From NCBI GenBank assembly GCA_903970145.1, contig CAJCHO010000115.1, forward strand, positions 1-46,547: 46,547 nucleotides of DNA, read 5' to 3'. A program made the position numbers and the translations under genes. The notes under the pieces are model-generated. The model ran no database searches. It had not been told where the DNA came from and worked only from the letters and a program-made list of their open reading frames with translations. Each line of letters opens with the position of its first letter. Within the stretch, counting starts at the first letter, position 1. Source of the DNA: Mycobacteriaceae bacterium (lineage in GTDB: Bacteria; Pseudomonadota; Gammaproteobacteria; Burkholderiales; Burkholderiaceae_D). Shown piece after piece: positions 27,961 through 35,964 of this stretch.

Positions 27961-28374
27961 TCAGTTACTAGAGTCCTCGCCGGCGGTCCTATCGAAGCTT
28001 GGCAACCCGTCATCCAGATGAATCCAGGGAAGCTGTTCGCTGACATAGACATGGAGCTTGGGCTCGAAGACGCCGGGCTCCTCGAATGCTGCAACGAACA
28101 AATGTATCTCGCCCGGCCACTGCCTGCTGGCAAAACTCACGGGGGATCCACATGTCGGGCAAAACAGCCTTTCTACGCCTGGTGAGGATTCGAAGCTCCG
28201 CGCTAGCTGGCCACTCCAGACCACTTGCGATTCGGTGAAGCCCGCGTACGTGGTAAATGGCGCACTGGTCGCGCGACGACAGCTTTCACAATGGCAATGC
28301 ACGACCCACAGGGGATCGCCCGTGGCGACGAATCGGACCGCGCCACAAAGACAATGGCCTCGTCGTGCACTCAT
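27961..28374 (-). CDS. GFA family (CENP-V/GFA domain) protein
   Basis: This 137-aa zinc-binding GFA-domain protein is in the family named after glutathione-dependent formaldehyde-activating enzyme. The Cys ligands are all present: C8/C10 in GHCLCGAVRF, C27/C29/C32 in HCHCESCRRA, and C72/C75 in LFCPTCGSP. The fold ends with HLFVAAFEEPGVFEPKLHVYVSEQLPWI, which is typical. Most small GFA proteins have no proven enzymatic role, so the formaldehyde link should not be assumed. The 189 bp between this gene and the lipoprotein gene hold no recognised gene. Confidence 0.88.
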   Translation of the reverse strand: MSARRGHCLCGAVRFVATGDPLWVVHCHCESCRRATSAPFTTYAGFTESQVVWSGQLARSFESSPGVERLFCPTCGSPVSFASRQWPGEIHLFVAAFEEPGVFEPKLHVYVSEQLPWIHLDDGLPSFDRTAGEDSSN

Positions 28375-28395
28375 GACTGCCAGCGGATCAATGCG

Positions 28396-28439
28396 AAAAG
28401 GCCGGATAGACTGTAATGATTTCCAATCATACCCGGCCT
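28396..28439 (-). terminator. probable intrinsic terminator after the SHOCT-PspC gene
   Basis: On the minus strand a 7-bp stem (AGGCCGG 28399-28405 with CCGGCCT 28433-28439) is followed by TTTT. The loop holds a second inverted repeat, ATGATT (28416-28421) with AATCAT (28425-28430). It lies 12 bp beyond the stop of the PspC-domain gene and would separate it from the GFA gene. The T-tract is short, so termination strength is uncertain. Confidence 0.45.
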
Positions 28440-28450
28440 GTGCCTACCTG

Positions 28451-28807
28451 CTAGGACGCTGCCTGCCGTGGGCTGTAGTAGTAGGGCTCCAGCGGAACGA
28501 AGATGCACATGAGGAGGTAAAACAGGATCCCGGTTCCGACGCACAACACGAGCAGCACGAAAGACAGGCGCCAGAGCCACGACGGTGTTCCGGTGAGTTC
28601 GCCAAGTCCGCCGCACACGCCGCCCAACCAGCGGTCGCTGCGACTGCGATGCAGCGCATTGAGCGGGCTCGCTGCTGGAGCGGCCCGCGGCTGGTTCCAG
28701 GTCATGCCGCCCAGTACACGCGCCTTGGCTCGCGAGAATTCCTCGTCGGTCAAAACGCCATTGCGATGCAGCTCACCGAGCTTTTCGAGTTCGTCACAAT
28801 CTGCCAT
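28451..28807 (-). CDS. SHOCT-PspC domain membrane protein
   Basis: This 118-aa protein has an N-terminal SHOCT-like helix pair (CDELEKLGELHRNGVLTDEEFSRAKARVL), a short linker and a PspC domain (RSRSDRWLGGVCGGLGELTG, then the membrane segment LWRLSFVLLVLCVGTGILFYLLMCIFV). PspC domains belong to envelope-stress (phage-shock) systems; here no pspA, pspB or pspF lies nearby, so only the membrane-sensor part is present. The start is ATG 28807 with GGAG six bases before it; another ATG four codons upstream has no such site. Confidence 0.88.
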   Translation of the reverse strand: MADCDELEKLGELHRNGVLTDEEFSRAKARVLGGMTWNQPRAAPAASPLNALHRSRSDRWLGGVCGGLGELTGTPSWLWRLSFVLLVLCVGTGILFYLLMCIFVPLEPYYYSPRQAAS

Positions 28808-29031
28808 CTCATTCTCCATTTGGCGCTCATCGATACTCAGATCCTAGTCGTAGCGCAGCCAAAGGCGAGAGATTTGCGACGAACTGCGCCCAGGCCGGAC
28901 GGACGACGCCGTCGGACGGGTGGTCTGGTGCCGTTTCGTCTGGCCCGGCGCCACCGATCTTCCGGTGCGCAGCGGGATGTCGTAGCATCCAGAATCCGGT
29001 CGGCCTGAGCGCCCGTGAAGGACACACTTAG

Positions 29032-29661
29032 GTGAAATCCCCGAAGTCCGTGAACTCCCTCGACAAGCTCGGTCGGGTGCGGCTGTCGGACTCGTTTTTC
29101 ATGCGCGACTTTTTGCATTCGGAAATCTCTCAGATTACGGCGATTCCCAATCTGCCTCTGGATCCGGACCTCGCGATCGAGGTTGGAACCCGTCTTTGCA
29201 CCGATGTGCTCGAGCCGATCCAGGAGAAGTTTGGGCGCTTGAGCATTCGCTCGGCGTATCGGAGTGCTGCCATCAACGAGATTGGCGCCGCAAAGGGAAA
29301 CCAGTACGGTTGTGGAAACAACCGGCATAACCGCTCCCGCCACATCTGGGACGAACTCGACGAACAGGGTCACAAGGGTGCCATGGCAACCATAGTCGTC
29401 GCCAGTTTCATACCGTATTTCGAGCGTACCCATCACTGGCAGGCAATCGCCTGGTGGGTACATGACATGGTGCCGGATTACTCCGAAATGGAATTTTTTC
29501 GGATCAACGCCGCCTTCAATGTCTCCTGGCACGAAAAACCCAAGAAGACCATCCGCAGCTGGATCCCCGGGGTGCGTACGCTCACCAAACCGGGCATGGA
29601 TAATCACTATGGCTCGCATCGCGATCTCTATGCGCAAATGCTGCTGGAACTCAAACGCTAG
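29032..29661 (+). CDS. conserved hypothetical protein, possibly peptidase M15-like fold
   Basis: This 209-aa protein starts at GTG 29032 behind GAAGGA (spacer 9). The middle part (LSIRSAYRSAAINEIGAAKGNQY, then SRHIWDELDEQGHKGAMATIVV, and FNVSWHEKPKKTIRSWI) recalls the layout of M15-type peptidases (Y-R-S, His...Asp, later W-H). However, the usual H-x6-D pattern is not clean: the expected Asp after HKGAMA is replaced. It may be an inactive or divergent member, or unrelated. There is no signal peptide and no membrane segment. The 212 bp before it, after the divergent PspC gene, hold no gene that I can see. Confidence 0.7.
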   Translation: MKSPKSVNSLDKLGRVRLSDSFFMRDFLHSEISQITAIPNLPLDPDLAIEVGTRLCTDVLEPIQEKFGRLSIRSAYRSAAINEIGAAKGNQYGCGNNRHNRSRHIWDELDEQGHKGAMATIVVASFIPYFERTHHWQAIAWWVHDMVPDYSEMEFFRINAAFNVSWHEKPKKTIRSWIPGVRTLTKPGMDNHYGSHRDLYAQMLLELKR

Positions 29662-29730
29662 GCGTGCGAGCATCCGGGGCTGCCACGCCCGGCGAGAGCG
29701 GTTGGCGCTATGGCGGCTCGATGCATCGCC

Positions 29731-29760
29731 TCATAGATCAGACAGATCTGACCCCTGTCA
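29731..29760. repeat. short palindromic element, possible REP-like sequence
   Basis: AGATC-AGACA-GATCT (29735-29749) is an interrupted palindrome and is followed by CTGACCCCTGTCA. It lies in the 147-bp gap before the frameshifted peptidase gene. Its look recalls GGGGTCAG-type short repeats of Proteobacteria, but only one copy is seen here, so it could equally be a regulator site or chance. Confidence 0.22.
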
Positions 29761-29808
29761 TATCGGTGCCGTCCACAGTTTCTGGTATCAACTATTAGAG
29801 AGGTAGCA

Positions 29809-32360
29809 ATGTCCGTATCTCAAGTTCCTGCGCGGCTCTTTCTGGCTGTCGCGGCGCTGTGCGCAATACCGAACCTGGTGGTGGCCGCGGTGCCCGCTAT
29901 CGAGTCCTCCCAGGGGGCAATGAGCCCGGCTGCCGCCTCGGGCTATAACCTGCCGCCCAAGGATGTCCTCGATGTCATGCTCGCGCCGTCGCCACCCCAA
30001 CCTGACCTAAGTCCGACGCACGACCGGATGCTGCTGGTTTCCTGGCAGGACTATCCCTCAATCGGGCGCGTTGCCACGCCGTTTCTGCGCCTGGCCGGTG
30101 TCCGGATCGAGCCGAAGAATCACAGCAAGCACGACACCCCCGCCGGCTATGGCATCACCCCTTGCATACGCGGTCTCGAACTGGTGCAGATCGCAAACGC
30201 AAGCCAGACGCACATCGATCTGCCGCACGACGCCTGCCCGAATGAGCCAATCTGGAGCGCCGACGGCAAGTGGTTCGCATTTGAGAATATCGCAACTGAA
30301 TCGGTCGAGCTTTGGATTGGGGACGCCAGAACCGGCGCCTTGCACCGCGTAGCTGGCGCGCGCTTAAATCCGATGTTTGGAGGTGAATTGCGCTGGATGC
30401 CCGATCAGTCGACGCTGCTTGTCAGCCTCGTTCCCGAGCACCTTGGACCCGCGCCTGCTGAACCCTCGGTCCCCAGCGGGCCGAGCATCCAGGAGTCGAC
30501 CGGCGAGAAGGGCCAGAGCAGCACCTACGAGAACCGCGATACGCTTACCAATGTCCACGACGAAGATCTGTTCGACTATTACGCCGCGAGCCAGATCGCG
30601 CTCATCGACGCCAGAAGCGGCAGGATCACGACCCTGGGCGCACCGGACCGGATCGAGTCCGTCCAGCCGGCACCTGACGGTCACCATCTGCTGGTAAGCA
30701 CGCTCAAGAAGCCCTACTCCTATATCACCACCTTTGACCGGTTCCCGACCCAGGTAGACGTTTGGGACATCTCGAAGCCGGCAAAGATCGCCGTGCATCC
30801 AATCGCCACACTGCCCCTTGCAGATCGCGTCCCGATCCGTGGCGTTCCGGTCGGGCCACGCGCTTTCACGTGGCGTGCCACCGGACCGACGAGCCTCATC
30901 TGGCTTGAAGCGCTCGACGGCGGCGACTGGAATATCACGGTGCCGGCACGCGACAAACTCATGATCCTCAAGGCGCCCTTCGACGGAATAGCGAGCGAAA
31001 TCACACGAACCGAGCAACGCATTGTCGGGCTGATATGGAGTGAGGCGCCCGGCCCCCTCCTCGTGACCGAGTACGATTCGAATCGACACTGGCGGCACAC
31101 GTCGATCATCAATATCGATGATCCAGAGGTGAAGCCGCGCGTACTCTGGGACCTCTCGACCGATGAGCGCTATGCCAATCCCGGCGAGCCCATCCTGCGT
31201 GAACTGGCCAATGGCGTGTCCGTGCTGCGCCAGCAGGGCGACTCGATATTTCTGGCCGGAGCCGGTGCTTCGCCGCAAGGCAATCGGCCGTTCCTTGATG
31301 AGCTGGACCTGAAGACCATGCAGTCCAAGCGCCTGTTTCGCAGTAGCAAGAGCGAGTACGAGCAGTTCCTCGCGTTCACGGGTGCCAACCAGCGCAGCTT
31401 TCTGACCTGGCACCAGACGCCGATGGACCCGCCGAACGCTTTCATACGAACGCTTGGCAGCGCTGTCGATGCGCCCGCCGGCGAAGCGCTCGTGGAATCC
31501 ACCAGTGTCGCCCTGACCCATATCCCCGACCCGACGCCCGTGGTGCGCCAGATCAAAAAGCGTCTGGTCAAGTACCAGCGTGCCGACGGGCTCGATCTGT
31601 CGTTCACGCTCTATACCCCACCGGGATACCAGGAGGGCACGCGCGTGCCGACCATCCTGTACGCCTACCCGCTTGACTATGCCGATGCCTCCAAGGCCGG
31701 CCAGGTGGTATAGGTTCGCAGCAGACCTTCACGCGCCTGCGCCAATACCGGTTACTGCTGCTGGCCGGCTACGCGATCATCGACAACGCCTCGTTCCCGA
31801 TAGTGGGAGACCCAAAGAAGGCCTACGACACCTACCTCGATCAGCTGGTGGCCGATGCGAAGGCGGCCGTCGACGAGGCCGTCAGACTGGGGGTCGCGGA
31901 TCCGGATCGCATTGGGGTGACGGGTCATAGTCACGGCGCGCTGATGACGGCCAATCTGGTCGCGCACTCGGATCTGTTTCGCGCCGGCGTCGCCACCAGC
32001 GGGTCCTATAACAAGACCCTTACCCCTTTCGGGTTCCAGAACGAGACGCGATCGGTATGGGAGGCACCTGACGTCTACCTGAAGGTCTCGCCCTTCTTCT
32101 ATGCGGACAAGCTCAAGACGCCGCTTCTGATCGTGCATGGCGCGGACGACGCCAATCCCGGCACAACGCCGCTGCAGGGCAGTAAGCTCTACGAGGCGAT
32201 TCGCGGCAACGGCGGCACGACGCGACTGGTGATGTTGCCGCACGAACCGCACTGGTACACGGCCCTGGAGTCCAACGAGCAACTCGTCTATGAAATGCTG
32301 CGCTGGTTCGACAAGTACGTGAAGGATGCAGCGCCGCGATCGACAGCCACCGAACATTGA
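29809..32360 (+). pseudogene. glutamyl-endopeptidase-type S9 peptidase, frameshifted
   Basis: Two frames together encode one secreted S9 peptidase of about 849 aa. The first (29809-31713) has a signal peptide (LFLAVAALCAIPNLVVAAVPA), a propeller domain and the start of the hydrolase (TPPGYQEGTRVPTILYAYPLDYADASKAGQV), then a TAG. The second frame resumes at 31713 with GSQQTFTRLRQYRLLLLAGY and carries the whole catalytic part: Ser in VTGHSHGALM, Asp in VHGADDANPG, His in LPHEPHWYT. Dropping one TA from TATA (31709-31712) restores A-G-Q-V-V-G-S with family-like spacing. Everything else is intact, so this is a very recent mutation or a sequencing error. The start is ATG 29809 behind GAGAGG. Confidence 0.85.
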
Positions 32361-32419
32361 GCGAGCAGCGCCGCCTCGCTGAGGCAGCATGAATCGCTCA
32401 GGGTCCTGGGGAAACCCGC

Positions 32420-32425
32420 TAGAAT
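32420..32425 (+). promoter_or_regulatory. -10-like element immediately before the TIR gene
   Basis: TAGAAT (5/6 of the -10 consensus) ends 7 bases before the ATG at 32433, so transcription would start at or next to the start codon. No Shine-Dalgarno sequence is visible, which agrees with a leaderless message. A good -35 is not visible. Confidence 0.35.
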
Positions 32426-32432
32426 CAAAACG

Positions 32433-34481
32433 ATGCAAGCCACCAAGGCAGTCTTTCTCAGTTATTCCTCGGAAGATGCCGAGGCTGCGAATACGCTCGC
32501 CGAATCACTGTGCGCTGCCGGGGTGGAGGTATGGTTCGATCAGAGCGAACTGCGCGGCGGCGATGCGTGGGACGCGACGATCCGCAAACAGATCAAGGCG
32601 TGCGAGCTTTTCATTCCGCTCATATCGCATAACTCAGACGCCCGCGAAGAAGGTTATTTCCGTCTCGAGTGGAAGCTTGCGGTCGATCGCTCGCACCTGA
32701 TGGCAGCCGAGAAGACTTTTCTGCTGCCCGTGGTGGTCGATGGCATCGCCGACGCCGAGGCACGTGTGCCGGATCGCTTTCGCGAAGTACAGTGGACTCG
32801 CCTAGCCAACGGCATTGCGACGCCTGCGTTTGTGCAACGCATAAAAAGACTTCTGGCACGCGATGCCGCGCCCGTGTCGCAGGTCCACGAACCCGCGGAC
32901 GCCATCCGCGAGCCGCATCGCGACGGCGTGGCGCCGGCGGTAAGCGCGTCAGCTGGTGCGGCGCGTCCGCCCAAATTCGCGCTGCTCATTCTTGGCAGCC
33001 TGCTCGCGCTGGCCATTGCCTATATCGTTATTGGCAAGCTTGGTGGCCAAAAAATGTCCATTCCCGAACCGCCCAGGCTGCCGTCCACGGAAATCACGAC
33101 GTTTGCGCCGCCGCCGCACTCGGTGGCCGTGCTGCCTTTCGTAAACATGAGCGGCGATCCAAGTCAGGACTATTTCTCCGACGGTCTGTCCGAGGAGTTG
33201 CTCAACTCCCTGGTGACAGTGCGCGACCTCCAGGTTGCCGCACGGACCTCGTCATTCGCCTTCAAGGGCAAGAACGAGGACGTGGCGGAAATTGCGCACA
33301 AGCTCAATGTCGGCGCAGTCCTCGAAGGAAGCGTGCGCAAGGATGGCAAGCAGATCCGGGTGACCGCCCAGCTTATCAATGCGACGACCGGCTACCACAT
33401 CTGGTCGCACACCTACGATCGCGAGCTCAAGAGCGTCCTGGCCCTGCAGACCGAGATTGCCACCGCGGTGACGCAGGCCCTGCAGGTGACCCTCTTGACC
33501 GACCCGGCAGGCAACATCGAAATCGGTGGAACGCAGAATCCGGCGGCCTTCGACGCCTATCTGCGCGCTCGGGGCCTGGAATTGAAGGGTCCGGAGAGGG
33601 AAAATCTTCTGCGCGTGAAGGCTGGCTATGCTCAGGCAGTGGAACTCGACCCGAAGTTCGCCAAAGCCTACGCTGGTCTGGCCGTCGTGCAACAGGTCTA
33701 CGCCAACAATTACGCGAGCGGCCACGAATTCATGCCGATGATAGTGGAGGCGCGCGCGACCGCCCAGCACGCCATTGAGCTGGCGCCCGATCTCGGGGAA
33801 GCGCATGCGGCAATGGCGAGCGTGCTGACCGGGACCCTGCAATTTCGCGGCGCCCTGGCCGAGTCGGAGAAAGCCCTGGCACTCTCACCCAACAGCCCAC
33901 CGGTGCTTCGACGCGCGGCGCGACTGTTTTCTTCCATCGGTCGCATTGACGCCGCCATCGCTTACGCCCAAAAGGCGATTGCGTACGATCCGATCAATGC
34001 GGCTGCCTTCACGACTTTGAGCACGGTTTACTGGAATGGCCACCGCTACCAGGAGGCGCTGCAGGCGCAGGAGCAGGCCATCGATCTGGCGCCCGGCGAC
34101 GCTTCGTTTCAGGCGACGGTCGGCCTTATCCGGATGCAGTTGGGTGAGCTCGATGGAGCGCTCGCTGCCTGCGAGCCCGCCCAAAGAAGCTGGCAGCGCC
34201 AGCTATGCCTTTCGATCCTCTATGACAAGTTGCATCGTCACAGCGAGGCCGAACAGGTGCTGGCCACTATGAAGGCGACGATGGGCGATGCCGCGTCCTA
34301 TCAGTACGCGGAAATTTACGCCCAATGGGGCGACATACCGGCAGCCCTGGACGCGCTTGAGAAGGCCTATACCTTACCCGATCCAGGTATCTCCAGTCTC
34401 AGGACCGACGTGCTGTTGGATCCCCTGCGAGGGCAAGCACGCATGCAGGTCGTGCTGAAGAAAGTCGATTTCCCCGACTGA
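32433..34481 (+). CDS. TIR domain - membrane segment - TolB/FlgO-like - TPR protein
   Basis: This 682-aa multidomain protein has an N-terminal TIR domain (about 5-141: VFLSYSSEDAEAANTL, VWFDQSELRGGDAWDATIR, FIPLIS, EEGYFRLEWKLAVDR, with Glu79 at the position of the catalytic Glu of NADase TIRs). A Pro/Ala linker and one membrane helix (about 181-203) follow. Next is a TolB-N/FlgO-like domain (about 229-345: VAVLPFVNMSGDPSQDYFSDG, GAVLEGSVRKDGKQIRVTAQL, HIWSHTYDREL), and then TPR-like helices to the end. Other members of this layout have a CadC-type DNA-binding or an adenylate-cyclase domain at the N terminus. A signalling or defence role is inferred, not shown; no partner gene is adjacent. 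Confidence 0.9.
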   Translation: MQATKAVFLSYSSEDAEAANTLAESLCAAGVEVWFDQSELRGGDAWDATIRKQIKACELFIPLISHNSDAREEGYFRLEWKLAVDRSHLMAAEKTFLLPVVVDGIADAEARVPDRFREVQWTRLANGIATPAFVQRIKRLLARDAAPVSQVHEPADAIREPHRDGVAPAVSASAGAARPPKFALLILGSLLALAIAYIVIGKLGGQKMSIPEPPRLPSTEITTFAPPPHSVAVLPFVNMSGDPSQDYFSDGLSEELLNSLVTVRDLQVAARTSSFAFKGKNEDVAEIAHKLNVGAVLEGSVRKDGKQIRVTAQLINATTGYHIWSHTYDRELKSVLALQTEIATAVTQALQVTLLTDPAGNIEIGGTQNPAAFDAYLRARGLELKGPERENLLRVKAGYAQAVELDPKFAKAYAGLAVVQQVYANNYASGHEFMPMIVEARATAQHAIELAPDLGEAHAAMASVLTGTLQFRGALAESEKALALSPNSPPVLRRAARLFSSIGRIDAAIAYAQKAIAYDPINAAAFTTLSTVYWNGHRYQEALQAQEQAIDLAPGDASFQATVGLIRMQLGELDGALAACEPAQRSWQRQLCLSILYDKLHRHSEAEQVLATMKATMGDAASYQYAEIYAQWGDIPAALDALEKAYTLPDPGISSLRTDVLLDPLRGQARMQVVLKKVDFPD

Positions 34482-34526
34482 GTCACAGGGTGCCGCGCCC
34501 CGGGGGCGCCCAGACCCAGGATGTCA

Positions 34527-35264
34527 TCACTTGCCCGGCAGTTTATCGTCGGTCAATGCACCGCAATCCGATAAGGCAGTGACAATCGCACTGGCGATCC
34601 TGGCGCGCGTAACGTCTTCGCCAAGTTCCAGTTCGTCCGCCCGATTCACGATCAGCCCCGCCTCGAGCAGTACCGCCGGTGCGCTCGCATGACGCAGCAC
34701 GGCAAGGTGGTCGTAGTAGTAAACGCCGTGCTGCGCGTCGGCCCACTGCTTGCTCTCGCCAGCAATGCGCGCGGCGTGGTGGGTCGTGAAGTGCATGCCG
34801 GCGGCAAGCAGACGCGCTCCGATCGCGCTGGCGCATCCAAGGCTGCGCTCAGAGGCGCCGTTCTCGCGAGAAACAAAGAGGGAAAATCCCGAGAAACGAT
34901 CGGTGTAGTGCTGCTCGGTCCCCTGCCAGGTCCACGGCTCGAGAAACTGCGCTTGAGCCGAGTCGTGATGCAGCGAAATGATGAAACTTGCCGGCTTTTC
35001 GGCGCTCACGCGTGCCATCAAGTCGTCAACGCTGCCATCCGCGCCAACCAGGTAGCTGGCAAACCCGGCCGCGGTGAGCTGATCGGCCAGTGTGCGTGCG
35101 AGCGCCAGGTTGAATGCGAACTCGGTCGTGCCGCGCGCACTCGTCGCACCGGGGTGCGCGAGGGAATGCCCGATGTCGATGGCAATCAAGGGCGCGGCGT
35201 GGCCTGCCGTGCTGGCCAAGGCAAGGCAGATCGCGGTGACCTGCCGTCGTGCGCGGCCATTCAT
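34527..35264 (-). CDS. N-acetylmuramoyl-L-alanine amidase (Amidase_3), exported
   Basis: This 245-aa zinc amidase cuts the bond between MurNAc and the stem peptide in peptidoglycan. The start is ATG 35264 (AGGG 7 bases upstream), giving a signal peptide (RRQVTAICLALASTAGHAAP). Zinc-site motifs are IDIGHSLAHPGATSARGTTEFAFNLALA (His and Glu), SLHHDS and the terminal APAVLLEAGLIVNRADE with the catalytic Glu. It has no AMIN or LysM targeting domain, unlike AmiC, so it is a minimal periplasmic amidase. It follows the cobalamin adenosyltransferase gene by 25 bp on the same strand. Confidence 0.9.
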   Translation of the reverse strand: MNGRARRQVTAICLALASTAGHAAPLIAIDIGHSLAHPGATSARGTTEFAFNLALARTLADQLTAAGFASYLVGADGSVDDLMARVSAEKPASFIISLHHDSAQAQFLEPWTWQGTEQHYTDRFSGFSLFVSRENGASERSLGCASAIGARLLAAGMHFTTHHAARIAGESKQWADAQHGVYYYDHLAVLRHASAPAVLLEAGLIVNRADELELGEDVTRARIASAIVTALSDCGALTDDKLPGK

Positions 35265-35289
35265 GGTGAGCCCTAGGTCCGGATCCCGC

Positions 35290-35847
35290 TCAACTCGTCG
35301 CGTTCTTGCGCTGCTGCCACAGAACATCCGATTGTCCGGCATGCCGGTTCAGAACCCGCGAGAGGACAAATAGCAGATCGGAGAGCCGGTTCAGGTAATG
35401 GCGCGCCCCCGCACTGACCGTTTCGGTGCGCGCCAGCGTGACGACACTGCGCTCGGTCCGTCGGCACACCGTGCGCGCCAGATGAGCCAGTGCCGCCGCG
35501 CGCGAGCCGCCTGGGAGAATGAACTCCTCGAGGCGCGGCAGGCCGGCATTGTAGGAGGCGATCAGGGCATCCAGGCGCGCAACCTGGGTTTCGCTGATCA
35601 TGGTGTGTCCCGGGATGCAGATCTCCCCTCCCAGATCGAACAGGTCATGCTGGATATCGAGCAACTGGCTCGCCAATAAGGCATCCATCGGTTCACAGCG
35701 CAAGAGGCCAATGCAGCTATTGAGTTCGTCAACCTCGCCAAGGCAGGCTATGCGTGGATTGTCCTTGCCGGTCCGGGAGCCGTCCCCAAGGCCGGTCGTG
35801 CCGTCGTCTCCGGTGCGCGTCGTAATTTGCGTGAGTCGCTTGCCCAT
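35290..35847 (-). CDS. cob(I)alamin adenosyltransferase, PduO type
   Basis: This 185-aa PduO-type adenosyltransferase moves adenosyl from ATP to cob(I)alamin, making coenzyme B12. The ATP-binding N terminus is TRTGDDGTTGLGDGSR, followed by CLGEVDELNSCIGLL; conserved C-terminal parts are FILPGGSRAAALAHLARTVCRRTER and YLNRLSDLLFVLSRVLN. It starts at ATG 35847 behind GAGGCGG, with a consensus -10 box 27 bp upstream. No cobalamin riboswitch could be seen before it. It is the first gene of a two-gene leftward unit with the amidase. Confidence 0.95.
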   Translation of the reverse strand: MGKRLTQITTRTGDDGTTGLGDGSRTGKDNPRIACLGEVDELNSCIGLLRCEPMDALLASQLLDIQHDLFDLGGEICIPGHTMISETQVARLDALIASYNAGLPRLEEFILPGGSRAAALAHLARTVCRRTERSVVTLARTETVSAGARHYLNRLSDLLFVLSRVLNRHAGQSDVLWQQRKNATS

Positions 35848-35873
35848 GGTCCGCCTCGCGGGATAATTGTCCG

Positions 35874-35879
35874 ATTATA
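35874..35879 (-). promoter_or_regulatory. -10 box for the cobalamin adenosyltransferase gene
   Basis: The minus strand reads TATAAT, a perfect -10 consensus, 27 bp before the ATG at 35847. Transcription would start near 35867, leaving a 20-base leader that holds the GAGGCGG ribosome site. The -35 region is not consensus. Confidence 0.42.
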
Positions 35880-35919
35880 GGTGCTGGGCCGTTCGGACCC
35901 GTAGTCACTGCGAACCCGC

Positions 35920-35925
35920 TACACT
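35920..35925 (+). promoter_or_regulatory. -10-like element before the D-lactate dehydrogenase gene
   Basis: TACACT, preceded by CCCGC, is the same hexamer as in the candidate aroG-leader promoter. It lies 39 bp before the ATG at 35965, with no clear -35. It shares the 117-bp divergent region with the TATAAT of the opposite gene. Confidence 0.28.
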
Positions 35926-35964
35926 TGGCAGCAATGGCCCCTCGCGGCGCCACCAGGAGCCCCC

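Noticed and set aside
27764..28021. Plus-strand open frame of 85 codons between the lipoprotein and GFA genes
   Set aside because: There is no ribosome site, it overlaps both minus-strand genes, and the translation shows no family features.
28837..29673. Minus-strand open frame of 278 codons opposite the M15-like gene
   Set aside because: The plus-strand gene has a GTG start with a good ribosome site and protein-like composition; the minus frame has neither, though part of it covers the 212-bp gap.
34495..34509. GCGCCCC-G-GGGGCGC palindrome between convergent TIR and amidase genes as a terminator
   Set aside because: It has no proper loop and no T-tract on either strand; it is probably chance GC-rich symmetry.
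35848..35964. Cobalamin riboswitch upstream of the adenosyltransferase gene
   Set aside because: No B12-box-like sequence is seen and the space (with a -10 only 27 bp from the ATG) is far too short for the aptamer.
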